A DNA stretch of 64,000 bases from Hoplostethus atlanticus (GCA_034670405.1 JAXDDX010000050.1:1290501-1354500); one strand, 5' to 3'. Shown: positions 14,122-27,200, counted from the stretch's first letter. Notes: generated by a model from the letters alone, not told the origin. Numbers and translations are program-made.

Positions 14122-14253
14122 CAGTGGTCCCCGGGCTCCAGAGTACTGCTGGTTTTCTATCCTACCAGGTACTTCATTGCCTTCACCTGGCTTCCCTGAT
14201 TAGACAACTGGAATAGAAACCCAGCAGTACTCTGGTTCTCTTTAGGACCACTG
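14122..14253. mobile_element. Short hAT-like MITE
   Basis: A 132-bp element bounded by inverted CAGTGGTCC (14122-14130) and GGACCACTG (14245-14253). The inner arms also pair imperfectly: CCAGAGTACTGCTGG near 14138 against CCAGCAGTACTCTGG near 14221. Flanks TAATAGCT and GGATAGCC match at 5 of 8 bases, a decayed candidate target duplication. The CAGTGG ends resemble common vertebrate hAT MITEs. It has no coding capacity. Confidence 0.6.
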
Positions 14254-14401
14254 GGATAGCCTATATGCAAGCAGCACTATTTAGCAATAGGCCTACTGAC
14301 ATTTTCGTTAAACAAAAAACACCACGAAAGCAAAACGCACTTCAGCAAGAATTGTTTACTTGGAAACACCATCACCAATCAAGCAATTACAATAATTTAA
14401 G

Positions 14402-15005
14402 TCAAGCGCAGAGTTTCTGTGTAAGTACAGGTCCATTTTCCCAAGGTTTTTCAGTAACGATGAAATGGCACTGAAGTTTCTGAAATAAATCGCAAATTAG
14501 TGCATGTTCTTTACATAAGTTTCCACATTGCCACAAAATTTTTTTTTTAAAAATAAATAAATTCCGTACCACCTAATGACTTACCTTGGAGTCAGCCTGG
14601 ACAACACATGGCTCTGTGTCAGCGGTTTCCCCTTTCTTGCACAGGGTCCGTCCCAGCTGTACGTCTAGGATGTACTTTATTCCCGTAACTACCTACGAAA
14701 TAACGGCAGGGCTATTCTTAGGTGATTTTCTTCACGATTGAAATTTCCCCCCCGTTACTGATTCAAAACGCTTGCACTCAAAGTTTTACCTGAGCTTTGG
14801 CTGATGTTATGCTCATGATTTTGTAGGCAAACAAATCGTCGACGCCTTTGTTAAATTCACCTACAGCGAACCGTGCTGCCTCCAAAACATCGGTGCTGTT
14901 TAGCGGGACCTCATATGGCGCACCGGGCATCCCTTGACCATCGGCGACAAAGCACCCGGCCAAAGCACAGGCGAGAAAACAACAAACCGAAATGTACAGA
15001 GTCAT
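14402..15005 (-). CDS. Type-2 secreted cystatin (cystatin C-like), complete
   Basis: Secreted inhibitor of papain-like cysteine proteases (cathepsins). Three coding exons on the minus strand: 15005-14790, 14692-14585 and 14479-14402, joined by GT-AG introns of only 97 and 105 bp, all phase 0, giving 133 residues. Residues 1-24 form a hydrophobic signal peptide (MTLYISVCCFLACALAG). The family hallmarks are present: an N-terminal Gly (PGAP, residue 28), the QVVTG loop (72-76) split across the exon 1/2 junction, a Pro-Trp hairpin (120-121), and four cysteines (90, 101, 112, 132) for the two type-2 disulphides. NST at 36-38 is a possible glycosylation site. Exon 1 could extend upstream to an ATG at 15179, but a TATA box lies inside that extension and the signal peptide starts at 15005, so I chose 15005. 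The gene is cst3-like; which paralogue cannot be decided. Confidence 0.9.
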
Positions 15006-15042
15006 AATTGAAAGTAACCAGGAAGACGTTTCAAAAGTAGCC

Positions 15043-15053
15043 TTTATATAAAA
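15043..15053 (-). promoter_or_regulatory. TATA box of the cystatin gene
   Basis: On the minus strand this reads TTTTATATAAA, 38-48 bp upstream of the cystatin ATG. Initiation about 30 bp downstream would give a 5' leader of only some 10-20 nt. The position supports the chosen start codon. Confidence 0.6.
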
Positions 15054-15059
15054 CGGATA

Positions 15060-16497
15060 GTTCCGGTCCTTGGTTCTGATTGGCTGAGTCACGTTCCAAG
15101 CCTGTTTGAAATTCCAGATAAACGCGCACCTGTGGCAGCGTAATTGTAAATTCAAAAATGAATGCGCTAATGAAAACACCCACTCACACTAGTACTTACT
15201 TATGTGTAGCGTAGCGGCCACGTTTGGCTGCTGTTCAAGGGCTGTAATGCTAGGCGGAATAATGTAATTATTATTGATTAAAAGACGCCTTTAACATTTT
15301 CTCCTTTTATAACAATGGTTGCCGTTGTTCCATGAAATCAGTAAGGAGTAGCCTAACATACATAATATTGTTAGGCACGCCGAGAACGGCAATTGGCACA
15401 CCTGCGTGTATTTTGATAATTTTGCGCTTGTTTGATGCGGTGCGCAAAAAACAAAGACCCTGAAATGTTTGTGCGCACATAGCAATTGTGCATACATCCG
15501 CTTCAGAAATGTATAATAGATTGTGAAACACTTTTCCCTCTTTATCCCAACAGAAAAAAAACTAAAAGCCTTCACGTTCAGATCATTTTTATTTAAAAAC
15601 GGCAAAATATAAACACTACACTTTTGAATAGCCTATTTTCTCCTTTTGTACAAGAGATATTTGAGCGTTTAAAAAGATGGCCACGTGAACAAACAATCAT
15701 TACTAGGACAGGGAAGCCATCTCATTAGAAAGTTTCACAAAATGTATTCTTACATGGCTGGGTGTGATGGGAATCTGTTTTCACTACAACAAAATCAGAC
15801 CTCTCTGTAGACATGGGAAGAAGTGAAGGGCTCACTAAGCCAAAATAAAGGAAACAACTGGAGGGAGGCATGGCTTTTTTTTTTTAAAAAAGCACTCACT
15901 TCCATAAAAGCAAAAAACATCCAACAAAAATTAGTCTTAAACAAAACTATACCTTTAAGAACAAAGGAATGTAGTACTGGTTAATCTTTTTTCATGTCCT
16001 GAAATACCAGTGCAAAAACACACATGAAAAATATTTGACAATCCCATAGTCATCACCAACTGAACAGCTCAAGTACTACATAATGACTTGGTTTGCACGT
16101 TAACTGCCCAGTCCACCCTCATACTGCCTTTTTATTTTATTTTATATATTCTATGGTATTAAGTCTTGCTCCTCAGACATGGTTACTTGGTCATTGTTTT
16201 CAAACAACTCTGATTTAACAGATAGTGCAGGTCAATAACTGATATGTTCAGTGTTTTGGCAAAAAATGTGGTCATGTTATGTGCTGTATGGTATGTGCTG
16301 TGAATTAAATAAGCAATTCAAAACAGTATTTAGGCCTAGCAGGTTGTTCTATGGAACAGTTTCTCATATTTAAATCCTATTAATGTATAGCAACCATTTG
16401 TGAACACATTCCAGTTGCCTCGTAACGTAGGTTAACGTGTAGTTTCTTCGGCCCATTCTTCATAGGGTATGTACCTGATTTAGGTAAATGGAGACGT
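15060..16497. other. Intergenic between cystatin and xpo5 3' end
   Basis: AT-rich, with a T/A-rich stretch near 15877-15893 and only short unsupported reading frames. It holds the upstream region of the minus-strand cystatin gene. No further gene or repeat family is recognised. Confidence 0.55.
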
Positions 16498-16505
16498 GTC
16501 TGTAC

Positions 16506-17323
16506 CAGGGTTTCCCCAAGAACATTTTTCAGCTGGGAGACCAGGAGCCATGATGGCAGTAGTGTGGCCCCACAACATGCTCCCCAGTCTCAATGCTGCA
16601 AAGCCATATCTGCCAACACTGACGTCTGAAAATAAGGCAAAGTACAAGAAGTCCTCACTTCTCCACAAACACCACACAGTGCGCACACACACACACACAC
16701 CCTTAAAAGTATCCTGATGGGCTACTCCTATCACTATTGTTTTTGTTGCCATGTTGGCCTTATTTATGTTTGGATATTATAAAATGCCAATTCCTATGCT
16801 GAACAGCTTTCAGACCCCAGTTGGGTTCTCTGTGTGATTTCTTCGTTCATAGTCTATGATATACTTAGAAATTGAATGGGCAAATGCTGCCCCTTAATAA
16901 AATGATCAGAAAAGCAACAGAGCGAAATTACATTGACATGATTATTTCCAAGTAGTCTGGTGGCTCCAGGTTTCTGCTGTCGATCATTTATTTAAAGCTT
17001 GTCCCTAGCCAATAATCCTTATAGAGACAGACCATTATTTACCCGGTGATATTTTCTACAAATTTTCATAGCCCATATAGCTCTTGTATTGTATACGCAA
17101 AGGAATGTGGACGAAATGCGCAATGTAATTGACTCACCAGTACAAATGGCTGGTGGAAAGAGTAATTACTTTAAATACAGGGCATTAACAGGAGTAATGA
17201 CATCACAGGAGCACAATGAGAGCTAAAATAAGGGATAAAAAAGAAAAAGAAAAACAGGAACGTTGACAGATATGGTAGCCGGGGCGACACCGCCCCAACT
17301 GGAGCATGATAGGGGAAACCCTG
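16506..17323. mobile_element. Non-autonomous hAT transposon
   Basis: Perfect 12-bp terminal inverted repeats CAGGGTTTCCCC (16506-16517) and GGGGAAACCCTG (17312-17323) bound 818 bp with no transposase frame. The flanks GTCTGTAC (16498-16505) and GTGTGTAC (17324-17331) form an 8-bp target duplication with one mismatch, as expected for hAT elements. It lies 61 bp downstream of the xpo5 stop codon, so the xpo5 3' UTR very likely runs into it. Confidence 0.85.
16987..16992 (-). terminator. Candidate xpo5 poly(A) signal inside the hAT element
   Basis: TTTATT on the plus strand is AATAAA in the xpo5 orientation. It is the first canonical signal I find after the xpo5 stop codon, about 390 nt downstream, and it lies within the transposon. 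Confidence 0.4.
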
Positions 17324-17384
17324 GTGTGTACATATGATTGCTTCTACGGTCCAGTATGAAGTCTTTAAGAGCCACTATGTGCTC

Positions 17385-20300
17385 CTAGAGGGGTTTATGC
17401 TCTGGAGAGAAGAGAGCTGCCAGACCCAGTAGTTCACTGTTCAGTATTTCTTTGTCTGGCTTGGACTTTTTAAAGAGAGATGGAAGATTCCGGATATGAA
17501 CTTCCTTTCTGAATTGCTGGCACAGAGCTTTCTGTGGGGGAGTGACAGAGAGAAGAAAAGTTAAACAGGGCTATGCAAGATTATAAAAAACAAAATGTCT
17601 CATATTTCATCAAGGAAGGAATTTCATTAAATTGTACAGCCCTGTTGAATCCTACTGCTGTACAATTTTTGCCGCCTAGCACAGAAAATTTATAACAGCC
17701 AAAATCACATGGCTTACTAATGATTTACACTATTAGTCCTGCATCTGTGGTTGTATTTACTGAGCAAGTTACAGTGGCCACATTAGAGAAACACTGTCCT
17801 CTAGTGGCAAAATGTGGAATTACCCCCACAGTTCCAGCGATGAGCTTCTTGAATTGGTCTTTCCTCTTCTTTTCTCCAACCTTCTGGGCGTTTGGGTCCA
17901 ACAGCCTGTGATCATACTGGTCCAGAGCCTCCACACTGATGTTGGGGATCTGGGCCATCACTGCTCTCAGCTCCATGTAACGCGGCCACTAGGATAGACA
18001 GACGAATATGCACCGCACACGCAGGGTGAGGAGTGGATTTAACAGATGTATGTTGAGAAATTATTTTCAAAATCCCTCAAATAATTCTTCAAAACTGAGA
18101 TTATATTACAACCTGCAAAAATAAACAATGTCCACATCACAGCATGCATCCCTACACCTTTCTGCTCATCAAATTCCACAATTTTTCCAATACTATTCCA
18201 TCACATATAGCACAATTTCCATGACCAATATTTGTCACCGTCTATGCCGCCAGTGTTTTTACATTGAATATCTGACTTGAATGTCCCAGGTCTTATTTCT
18301 GGCTATAACTATTACTTAAGACCGATACCATCAGAATGTTCTGATTTGGGTTTCTAGTCCTCAAAAGATCAGCAATAAGCCAAGCTTGACATTAGATTAT
18401 CAACAAATTTCCATGATAGCTCCAAAACTATATGCACAAGTTCTATTCTTTTCCAGGCCTGGAAAATAATTTTTTCAAATTCCATTACTGTAGGAACCCT
18501 GGCATGAGTAGATAATTTGCTTTGCCCAGTCCTAGATGACTATTCAGACTTAGGATAGAGGAAAAGTGAGCCAAACAAAGGCCGAAATAAAGAGCAGATA
18601 TGGACGGAATAGGGATGTGGGGTGATGTTATTAGCCTCACCAGGCTTTCGTAGATGAGCATGGCCAGCTGTGTGAGGGTAGAGTTGCAGACCTCGTGCTG
18701 CCCGTGCATCTGCAGGCCCCGCAGAACACTGGTGTAGAACCATGTGACCGGCCTCGGGTAGGAGGCTACCCCCTACCACCTGAACAGACACAACAAGTGG
18801 ATGTGGGATGAAAATTTAAAAAATGGGCAGTAGCACAAAGTTCAATGAATTTCAAAACCATGACACATTGAAGCCTACTGATAGAAAATGATTTCTCCCA
18901 CTATATTTATCTATTAACTGTCTTGAAATGCAAAATAAAACATTAAACAAGGATGCAGACATAACCGAGGTCAACAAGTTTGCAAAAATTCAAAGATGCA
19001 CCACAGCTAGTGTGGTCTGGGGGCATGCTCCTGCAGAGATTATATCAAAAACTAACTTGTGAACACTTCCAAGATGTTTTGTTTGTTGCTTTGAGCCATC
19101 AAGTACACAAACAGATTCTGATTCTTGTAAGATCGCCATGCCCCCCGATAACATTGTATGCAAGCTGTTTATAGGTTAATACTGGGAGTTCATTGTATTG
19201 CGTAGGCTACCTGTCGCAGCAGGCTCCAGCAGACCATGGAAGCAGTGCGGTGACAGTTAGTCGTGTCCTTCCACGACAGAGAGATGAAGGAAATGGTCAG
19301 CAGGTTCATATAGATGTTCTGGGCATGAAACAGTCAGACACAGAAATTAGTATGATATACGGCCCGTAAAGATATGAAGATCTGATTATGCTGCCCTCTG
19401 TGGAACTAATACAACGCGTCTGAGGCTGACCTCGTGTTTCACTAGACATTTTCCCAGCTCAGTCAGCTCGTCAGTGGGCTGGGCAGGAGACACCGTCTGG
19501 GCTGAGTCTGTCATCATCTCTTCCTCTACACATTTCACACAAAACTGTGAAACACTCATGAGAAAGTGTCAAACTTACAACAAAGGAATAAAAGCAACCT
19601 ACTGCATTCAAATTCTCTCGCTCTTACCGTCAATTTCCTCCTTATTCCCTGGTGGTTCAGGCACTTTCTTGGAAATACAGCTCACAGCTAGAAGGAAGAA
19701 GAGCAATATTAGGATATAATAAAAGATGATCAGGCAGTCGCTTGCCACCTCCTACCCTTTATATTTTTCAGTACCTTGGCAATACAGTCATGGCAAAATA
19801 TCACCCTTATAGCCCAATGTCCTGGGGGAATTCTTTTTTGCTGGATGTGCAGCAGGGCGAGAGGATTTTAGAGTTGAGAAACAGCAAGTATCCCACAGCT
19901 CTACTCTAAGGAGGAAGATAAAAGGAGCTCCATTTCATTCTTCCTGACCGCCAGAGGCGATGCTTTAGCACAAGATCTTCTCCATCTCGCACATGCGCAG
20001 GTCGAATCATTATAGCAACAAAGTCACCTGTGACCTGGGATGACGTAGGGCACGCCCCCAGTATAAAACCCCTCTTCATCCCATAATCTGTTCCCTTCTA
20101 TCTTCTCGCAATTGAATGCCAACGGTAGCAGGTCAACATTGCTAGCTGGTGGCTGGTCTGCTTGTAGTCTCGTAACCATAGGGCTGGCGCTACGTTTCTG
20201 TCCACCCGAGACTGCGACAAGCCTATTCCAGCTCTTTTCCCTCCAACAGTCAGCTGTGGCTGTGCTATATGTACTTGCTTAAGCAATAAGCCACAAGAGG

Positions 20301-23300
20301 CCATGCTTTACAATGACTTTAAAGCAGCGACATTGTTAGAAACAGCGAATAAGCATTCTATATCGCTTTCATAAAACCGCAGTAACAAATAATTGTACAC
20401 AAATATGATACATGTTTGATTAATCAATAATTAAATGTTATTCTGCCACCAAGGAATATAGTTCTTGAATGGTAGTTAAACACAAAGTGGTTGCTAAGCA
20501 GCACATTGAAAATGTTGTATTATTAGAAACCAAGTTACCTTCCCTCCTTCATCAAACCCCTAAATTAACTAGAGTAGAGTTACTCAAACTTACTGAGAAG
20601 ATCCAGGACCTCTCTGGTGACCAGGCGCACCAGCTGCTCCTCCAACATCTCCTGCGTCACCTGGCTCTCTTCACACACCACCTCCTCCTCATCCTCACCA
20701 CTAAACACAAAGAAGTAGACAGTTCAGTGTCATCACATTCACAATATTCAGCTTAGACACAGTCAGCCACCCAACAATTAAGCAATAAGCCACCAACAGA
20801 ACCAGAACAACACCTAGCTGCGTTTATGGTGGTAACACACCATGGCAAGAATTTTTTTTACGTTTTAACTAATAATAAATAAGTTATTCTTCAGCCAAGC
20901 AAAATAGTTCTAGTATGAGTGGTGATTTTCGGTTAAGGCATTAATATTTACCAGTTATGCAGCCGTAGTTGTACGTTTAATGGGCTTTTTACAGCTTTGA
21001 ACGGGACTAAATTTAAGCCAATCTCAACTGAGGACCTAATTGAACTATCTGTTAAATAAGGCAGACCCATTGCCATTTCCCATTACTTGGTACTTCTAAA
21101 TACATACATAAGCATGAACAAACACACACAGTAACTTACTTAACAGAACTCCTCTGGTTGATGACCTGCCACTTGACGTTGAGTCTCTGCAGTGTGAAAG
21201 GGAAACAAAGCTATGACCATTGGCGTCAAAACAACTCTGAGATTCTGATAGTTGAGATTAACCGAGATTATAAGAGTGCTGTCTGATTGGTGTCACTAAT
21301 GATACTGTCACATAGTGGGGAGTGTAGAGATCCTGACCTGCAGCATGTAGGCAAACAGAGGGCCCAGCAGGGGGCAGAGCAGACTGTCATAGTACTCCTG
21401 AGGACATGATAGCACCAGCTGCTTCAGAAACACCCGTGCACAGGTTAAAGAAATATGATGGTCACATAAAGCGATAGTTCAACTTTGCAGCTAATTAAAC
21501 TCATATACAGCTACAGTTGTATCTGTCTAGTTAAATCCAAGAGACATGTCTTCCATGCAACCCAGGTATGCCCAAAAGTATGGAAATGGTGAGAATTGGT
21601 GGATCAAACAGACCAAAAGAAAATAAGGATATGAATCATAGGGCGAAGTCTGTGGTCAGGCACATGGTCGAGGGAGACAAAGGCAGAGCCAACTATTTGT
21701 TCAGCCAACCCCTCGATGGTGTAGAAGTCCTGTTGCAGGGATAGACCTGCATTTCCCAGGATGTGGAAACTACAAAAGGTAAAGAGAGCAGTAGAGGAAG
21801 CATAATTCAATCTGTAATAGCATGTAAAGGATATAAATATAACAAGGCACACAAGGAAATGATTATTACTCATCATTAAAATAATTTGTTGAGGGAAGGG
21901 GCATATAAAAAAAGAATCAAAGTTGGGAAAAATCATGCTGCTACTACACACTTCTCACCAGTTGTCATACAATGTGCAGAAAAATCCTTGCATGCGCTCC
22001 AGGTTGGTTTTATACACAGGAGAGTCATAAATATCCAGCAGAGGCTGAGGAAGACCTAGAGAAAGCATGGCATTGAGCAGGTTTCACCACGACAACCCGG
22101 AACCTCTTCAGATGATGGCTCATTGTGGGCAAGAAATCAAACACAGCAAAACTGGCTCAGAATAAAACCTCAATATTGAGCTGAAGCATTAACAAAGAAA
22201 GTTCCTCTCACCTAGAACCACGTTCTTTTCTACATCCATCACCTCATAGGCCTTGGAGAAGGTTTCACTCAGACGAGCCATGTTCTCTGGCATGAACAGA
22301 CTGTTATGAGTTCTTCAGTGAGTGTGGAGAAAGATGGGATTAAGAGAAAAAGAGATTGGTGACCGCCATCAATATAATATTAATAGGCATAATTAACAGA
22401 GTAAGAAACAGAGCTAATGAATGCAATGTGAAATCAACCTGATGAGAGCCAGCAGGTTTGGCAGCAGGGCTAGAACCTGGGCAGTGCAGGGGTTTCTGTA
22501 GATGGGAGCCCCAGTGGGGGTGTACCCCACCACAAAGCCCCCAGCCTTGGCCTCCTCCAGGTCTGCAGGCCAACGTGCCCTCTTCACCACCCCCAAGATG
22601 GTGTACAAACAGAAACTCAACTGGACAATGACAAACCAGCGGGATAAAAGACATACGTCAATAAATGTGCAATTGGCACAGTTTACCACATGAGACTAAA
22701 AAAATAAAACCACTCCATTTACACACATGCCCTTACCCGTGCCCTATTAATGCCCGTTGTGTCTGTATCTTTGCTTTGCTGACTGACCACCTGATCAGCA
22801 CCGACAAAGGACAAGAACAGGGCAGGGTCCCACAGCACACTGAAACATATGGAAAAGAGACAGTCACTTCTCCATAACAACATAAAGATATGTACAGTTT
22901 GAGAGAGCAAAAGAACGCACTGCCTCATCTCATCTGAGGTCCACTGTGCGACCACTGAGGCCATGAGTTCCTCTACGAAGGCCTTCTGTTTGGCAAAGTC
23001 TTTGAACTGGTTACTGATGAGGACCAGGGCCTCCATCAGGGCACATTTCTCCATTTGGGTTAGCATGGCCTCGTTGGTGAACAGCTTCTTCACATGGTTG
23101 TAGAGCATGTCGAAACAAGGCTGGAGAGGAAAAAGTGAACAATATAAGCAGGTAAGTGTTAGCAAACACGCCTTCTTATCCATGACTATACACCCAAGTG
23201 TGTTTCAGTTATCCATGTATGCGTTTTTGCTCCATCAACTGAAAAGCATAGTCATACTCTTCGCTTCAACTGTGATACAATGACATTTACTTACCAAAAC

Positions 23301-24254
23301 GAACTGTGGGTAATCCCGGCACATCTTGATGATGGAAGAGCAGGCATGTCTCCTCACATTCTTTACAGCTCGTGTCCGAGGCACCTGAAGATGTCAACTG
23401 CAATATTATTTTCTTTGTTCTTGGATGTGAGGAGAGAGTGAAGGGCTGATTTTTCTTGTGTTCGTAAAGACAACTCACCTTGCTTTCCTGGACAACTTCA
23501 AATGTGATAGCAGCAAACAGCTGTGGTGCCAAAAGAATAAGGGGAATTGAACGGCAATTACAGTATGTGTCGGCTTTAAAAAGAGACGATCACCATTTTA
23601 ATGTGAGACCTCAAAGAAACACAAGGCAGCTAAGAGAGTTCCAAAGACGGCAAATAGTTGGTGCCGAAATTACAGTAGCGTCGGTCAGGATAATTACCAA
23701 ACACCACAAAACTACAGCCTCGAAAAACATCAAAATACCAGAATTGAATCAACACCTCTGTGATAGTCTCAACTGAAACTGGTATTTACGGGAGGGCTGC
23801 CAGATTTCCACCCTTGTTATCCCTCCAAGAAGTAAAGGCTTTCTGTCTTGAAGAATGGTCCAATATCAAACTTCACACAGTTCAGTACTTGTATGGCAGC
23901 TCTCCAAGTAAGTAATAGTAAGTAATGAAGTGTCTCTGAAGGCAAAGGGTGGCACTAGTCCTTATTAGGTACTTGATATTTGTATAGAGATAAATAGACA
24001 GAGACATAAAATATAGTAACCAAAGAATGGCTCAGCTGACCTTGAAGAGGACCTGGGGCAGAAAGTGAGGTCTGTGTATGACAAATGGGAAGAGGGCAGA
24101 GACGTTGGTGAGGACACAGGACAGGATGAGTGGGTCTTTGGTGTCGTAGTTCAGCACAGCCTGCAGGAGCTCCATGCCCTGATCTATGGGCAATTTCTAC
24201 ACAGCATGAGACAGAAGGAGTAGGCAAACCTTATTATTATCATCATCATAACTG

Positions 24255-24290
<36 letters not shown>

Positions 24291-27200
24291 ATGTCAAACA
24301 GTTTTGTTTCTTAATAGTGTTGCTGGTACGTACCTCCTCCTCCAGATTTTTGAAGGTCTGTCCCACCACGCACTCTGTGAAGACTGTCATGGCATCCCAC
24401 TGGACCGCTGACGGGGACAGGATGGAGCACAGGCCCTCGGCCGTCTTAGCTAGAAAGGAATGGAGAGAGAGAGAGAAGTGAAAATGAGGATAAGACGATT
24501 GATATGACTTAATTTCTTGAGTTGAGATGTCAAACGGACAAAAATAACTGTCCTGGCCAAACGACCAGAGTTGCAGGTACACACATACAGAGTGATCAAT
24601 TTCCCTCTCTGACACTGCATCAAGCTGTCAAGAGTAAAGATAAACCACACTTACAAGTGGTGTTCCCAGTGTCAATGGGGCTGGTGATCTGATACTGTAA
24701 CCATTCTGCTGCTATCCGGAACGCTTCCAGAGGAACAATGCGACAGGCGCTCCTCACCACCTCTCCCTGCTGCGCCCGGAAAGCTGGGGAGCATCAGAAC
24801 AGATTGTAAAGAAAAAAAATTTAAAAAATTTTAAAAAATCAGACAACACACAGTATCAACAATAACTTAAGTAAAACTAAATATATAATACTTACAGTTA
24901 AAGAATGAGTTGAAGTCCTCGTCACTGTCAAAGTCCACACGGGAGTACTCACAGCTTGGGTTATCAATCCTGGATGGAAACCCAGTCTGGAATGAAGGAC
25001 AAAAAAACTACATTAACAATCCCTATGGCTTCTATGTGCACTTGTATTGCACTTTTACCACTGTCTCAGCACCTTGACTAGGTTGGTCATGGTTGTTCTT
25101 AGGTACTTGATGGCCAGCTCCACCACAACTGGGTCCTTTGACAGAATCTCATGTCTGAACAGAGCTCCCCAAGTGATCTGAGTGGAGGACTTTAAAAACT
25201 GGAGAGGAGAGGGAGAATCAGAGGAGGCACTAAACAACACAGCTTGAAAATTCAGATGAAAGCATCAGGTAAAGCCCATCATAAAACCTTCCAAACTTTT
25301 GTCTCACCTGACTGGGGTGTGTAGTGAAGGCTAAGAAGGCTTCCATGTACTTGCTGAGGTTTGCAGGTACCTCAACCTCTATGTCTGAACCCTGTGGACA
25401 GGAAATCGGATCAGTACTATCATGGATAGATTTGCAGTAAATGGCTTTGTTACTGTATGTGTCTTTTTATGTGGACCAAACTCACATAAAAGATTGTATA
25501 GACAAACAAAGGAATCAGTATCAAATTAGGATAGACTCACCACCAATGAGCAGAGTTGGCTTCCCAGGGCACACAGGACCTGACACAGCCTCTTCAGGAA
25601 GATGTAACGTCGTTCTACCACTCCCGCTGGTCTATAGTATATACACAGATCATTGCATAGGCTACACTGAATAAGCCTATTTCTATGCTTATTTTCTCAC
25701 TGTCCAACCCCTGTCAGTGTGTGATGCACAATATGTAAGTGTGTGACGTTACTTACGGTGTTTGAGAGGATTTGTTACATATTGCAACTCCGTCTGCTGA
25801 CCTGCAACCAGATAGAACCTGCCAGTCAACAACACTGAAAAGGGTAAGTTGAGGCCTATCAAGAGGGAGGATACAGAGAATAAGACTGCAGCAGGTGTAC
25901 TCACTGCGCTGCAGAAAGGATGTAGTGGATGGCCACATCATCAAACAGCAGCATGAATGGCTTCCTGTCCTCCAGCTTGCCCTGTGACAACACAACAAGT
26001 GATTACAGTTTTGTATTGTCACCTCTATTACAAACAAGACAAACATCCACTGACTCAAAACTTCTCCTGTTGCTACTGAGGCACACTGTTACATGGCTCA
26101 TCAGATCTATGGTTCTACAAGCAATTATTTCATACTCTAAAGATATCATCCACATGACATAGCCATCTGTTACGCATTCTGGCTCAGGCATGGCCCTTTT
26201 CAAGACGTGTTGCCCTGTGACCAACCTTCCGGCTGATGGCGATGAGCAGGCACTCTGCTGCCTCCAGCTGCAGCTCTGCCTCGCTCAGCAGCAGACACAG
26301 CATCTCCAGCAAACGACAGTTGTCATTGGTAATGTGGGCCAGGGCCACCCAATCTATGTAGCCTGCAAGTGTGTTCAGAGTTGCCACGGCGACCCGACAG
26401 TGAGCTTTGGCCTGTACATTGAGAGAGGGGAGCACAGGATGGTTGTTGAAGTCATCAAGACAAGTTCATTTGAGAGCAGAGACGCAGTGAAGTTTTCTCA
26501 CCTGTAATTCCTGTCCAGGTATCCTTTTCTGGGTAAGAAAAACAATTAGAAACACGTTATTGTTCAATTTACACTTTTGAATGAACAATTATGGAAAGTT
26601 TGTGAGCCTAAGACCCCCACTGACCAGTTTGCGATAGTCATCAACATTAAGCTGCAGGATGGCCAGCAAGAAGCTGAAGACACTGTCCATATTTTGGGTG
26701 AGGGTCTGTTGGATGTCTCTGCGCCGCTGCGTGGGCAACGTCTGGAAGGTGATCACATCCTCTGCCAGCCGCAGCAAGATCAACATCACGAGCTCCGTCT
26801 GAGCCTCCTGGGAGAGGCAGGGAGAACAGGATTCAATTTCAGTTCAGTCAGTCAGGGTTCGTACACATTATTGCTAATCAAATCCCATGACATAAAGGGA
26901 CATTTCAATTACCATTATTTGTCAGTGTCTGAATGCTGAAATGCTACATCTGTTTTATAGATGAAATTATCAAGTGGGATTTAGGTGATAAAAGGTTCTA
27001 AACAAATGTTCATGCCATTTCCAAAGCCTTTTGAGTATTTAATCTAATCCATCTGCCAATGTGTTAAAACTATGATGACGCCATGTGAATACGAAAATAA
27101 CAACACCACCATGATTTGGCCTTATTTGCATGTGAGTTATTACATCATTGTATGCAAATTGCATGCAACACGGTAAAGGAAATGACTGGTATGCAGTAAC

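Noticed and set aside
15006-15179. Upstream extension of the cystatin reading frame to an ATG at 15179
   Set aside because: It would bury the signal peptide behind 58 residues and includes the TATA box.
20098-20304. Minus-strand open frame across the promoter-like block in xpo5 intron 27
   Set aside because: It overlaps the TATA-containing sequence and is out of phase with xpo5 splicing.
24184-24615. 143-codon frame with a poly-Met run
   Set aside because: The Met run is the (TCA)n repeat in an xpo5 intron; only the exon 15 part is coding.
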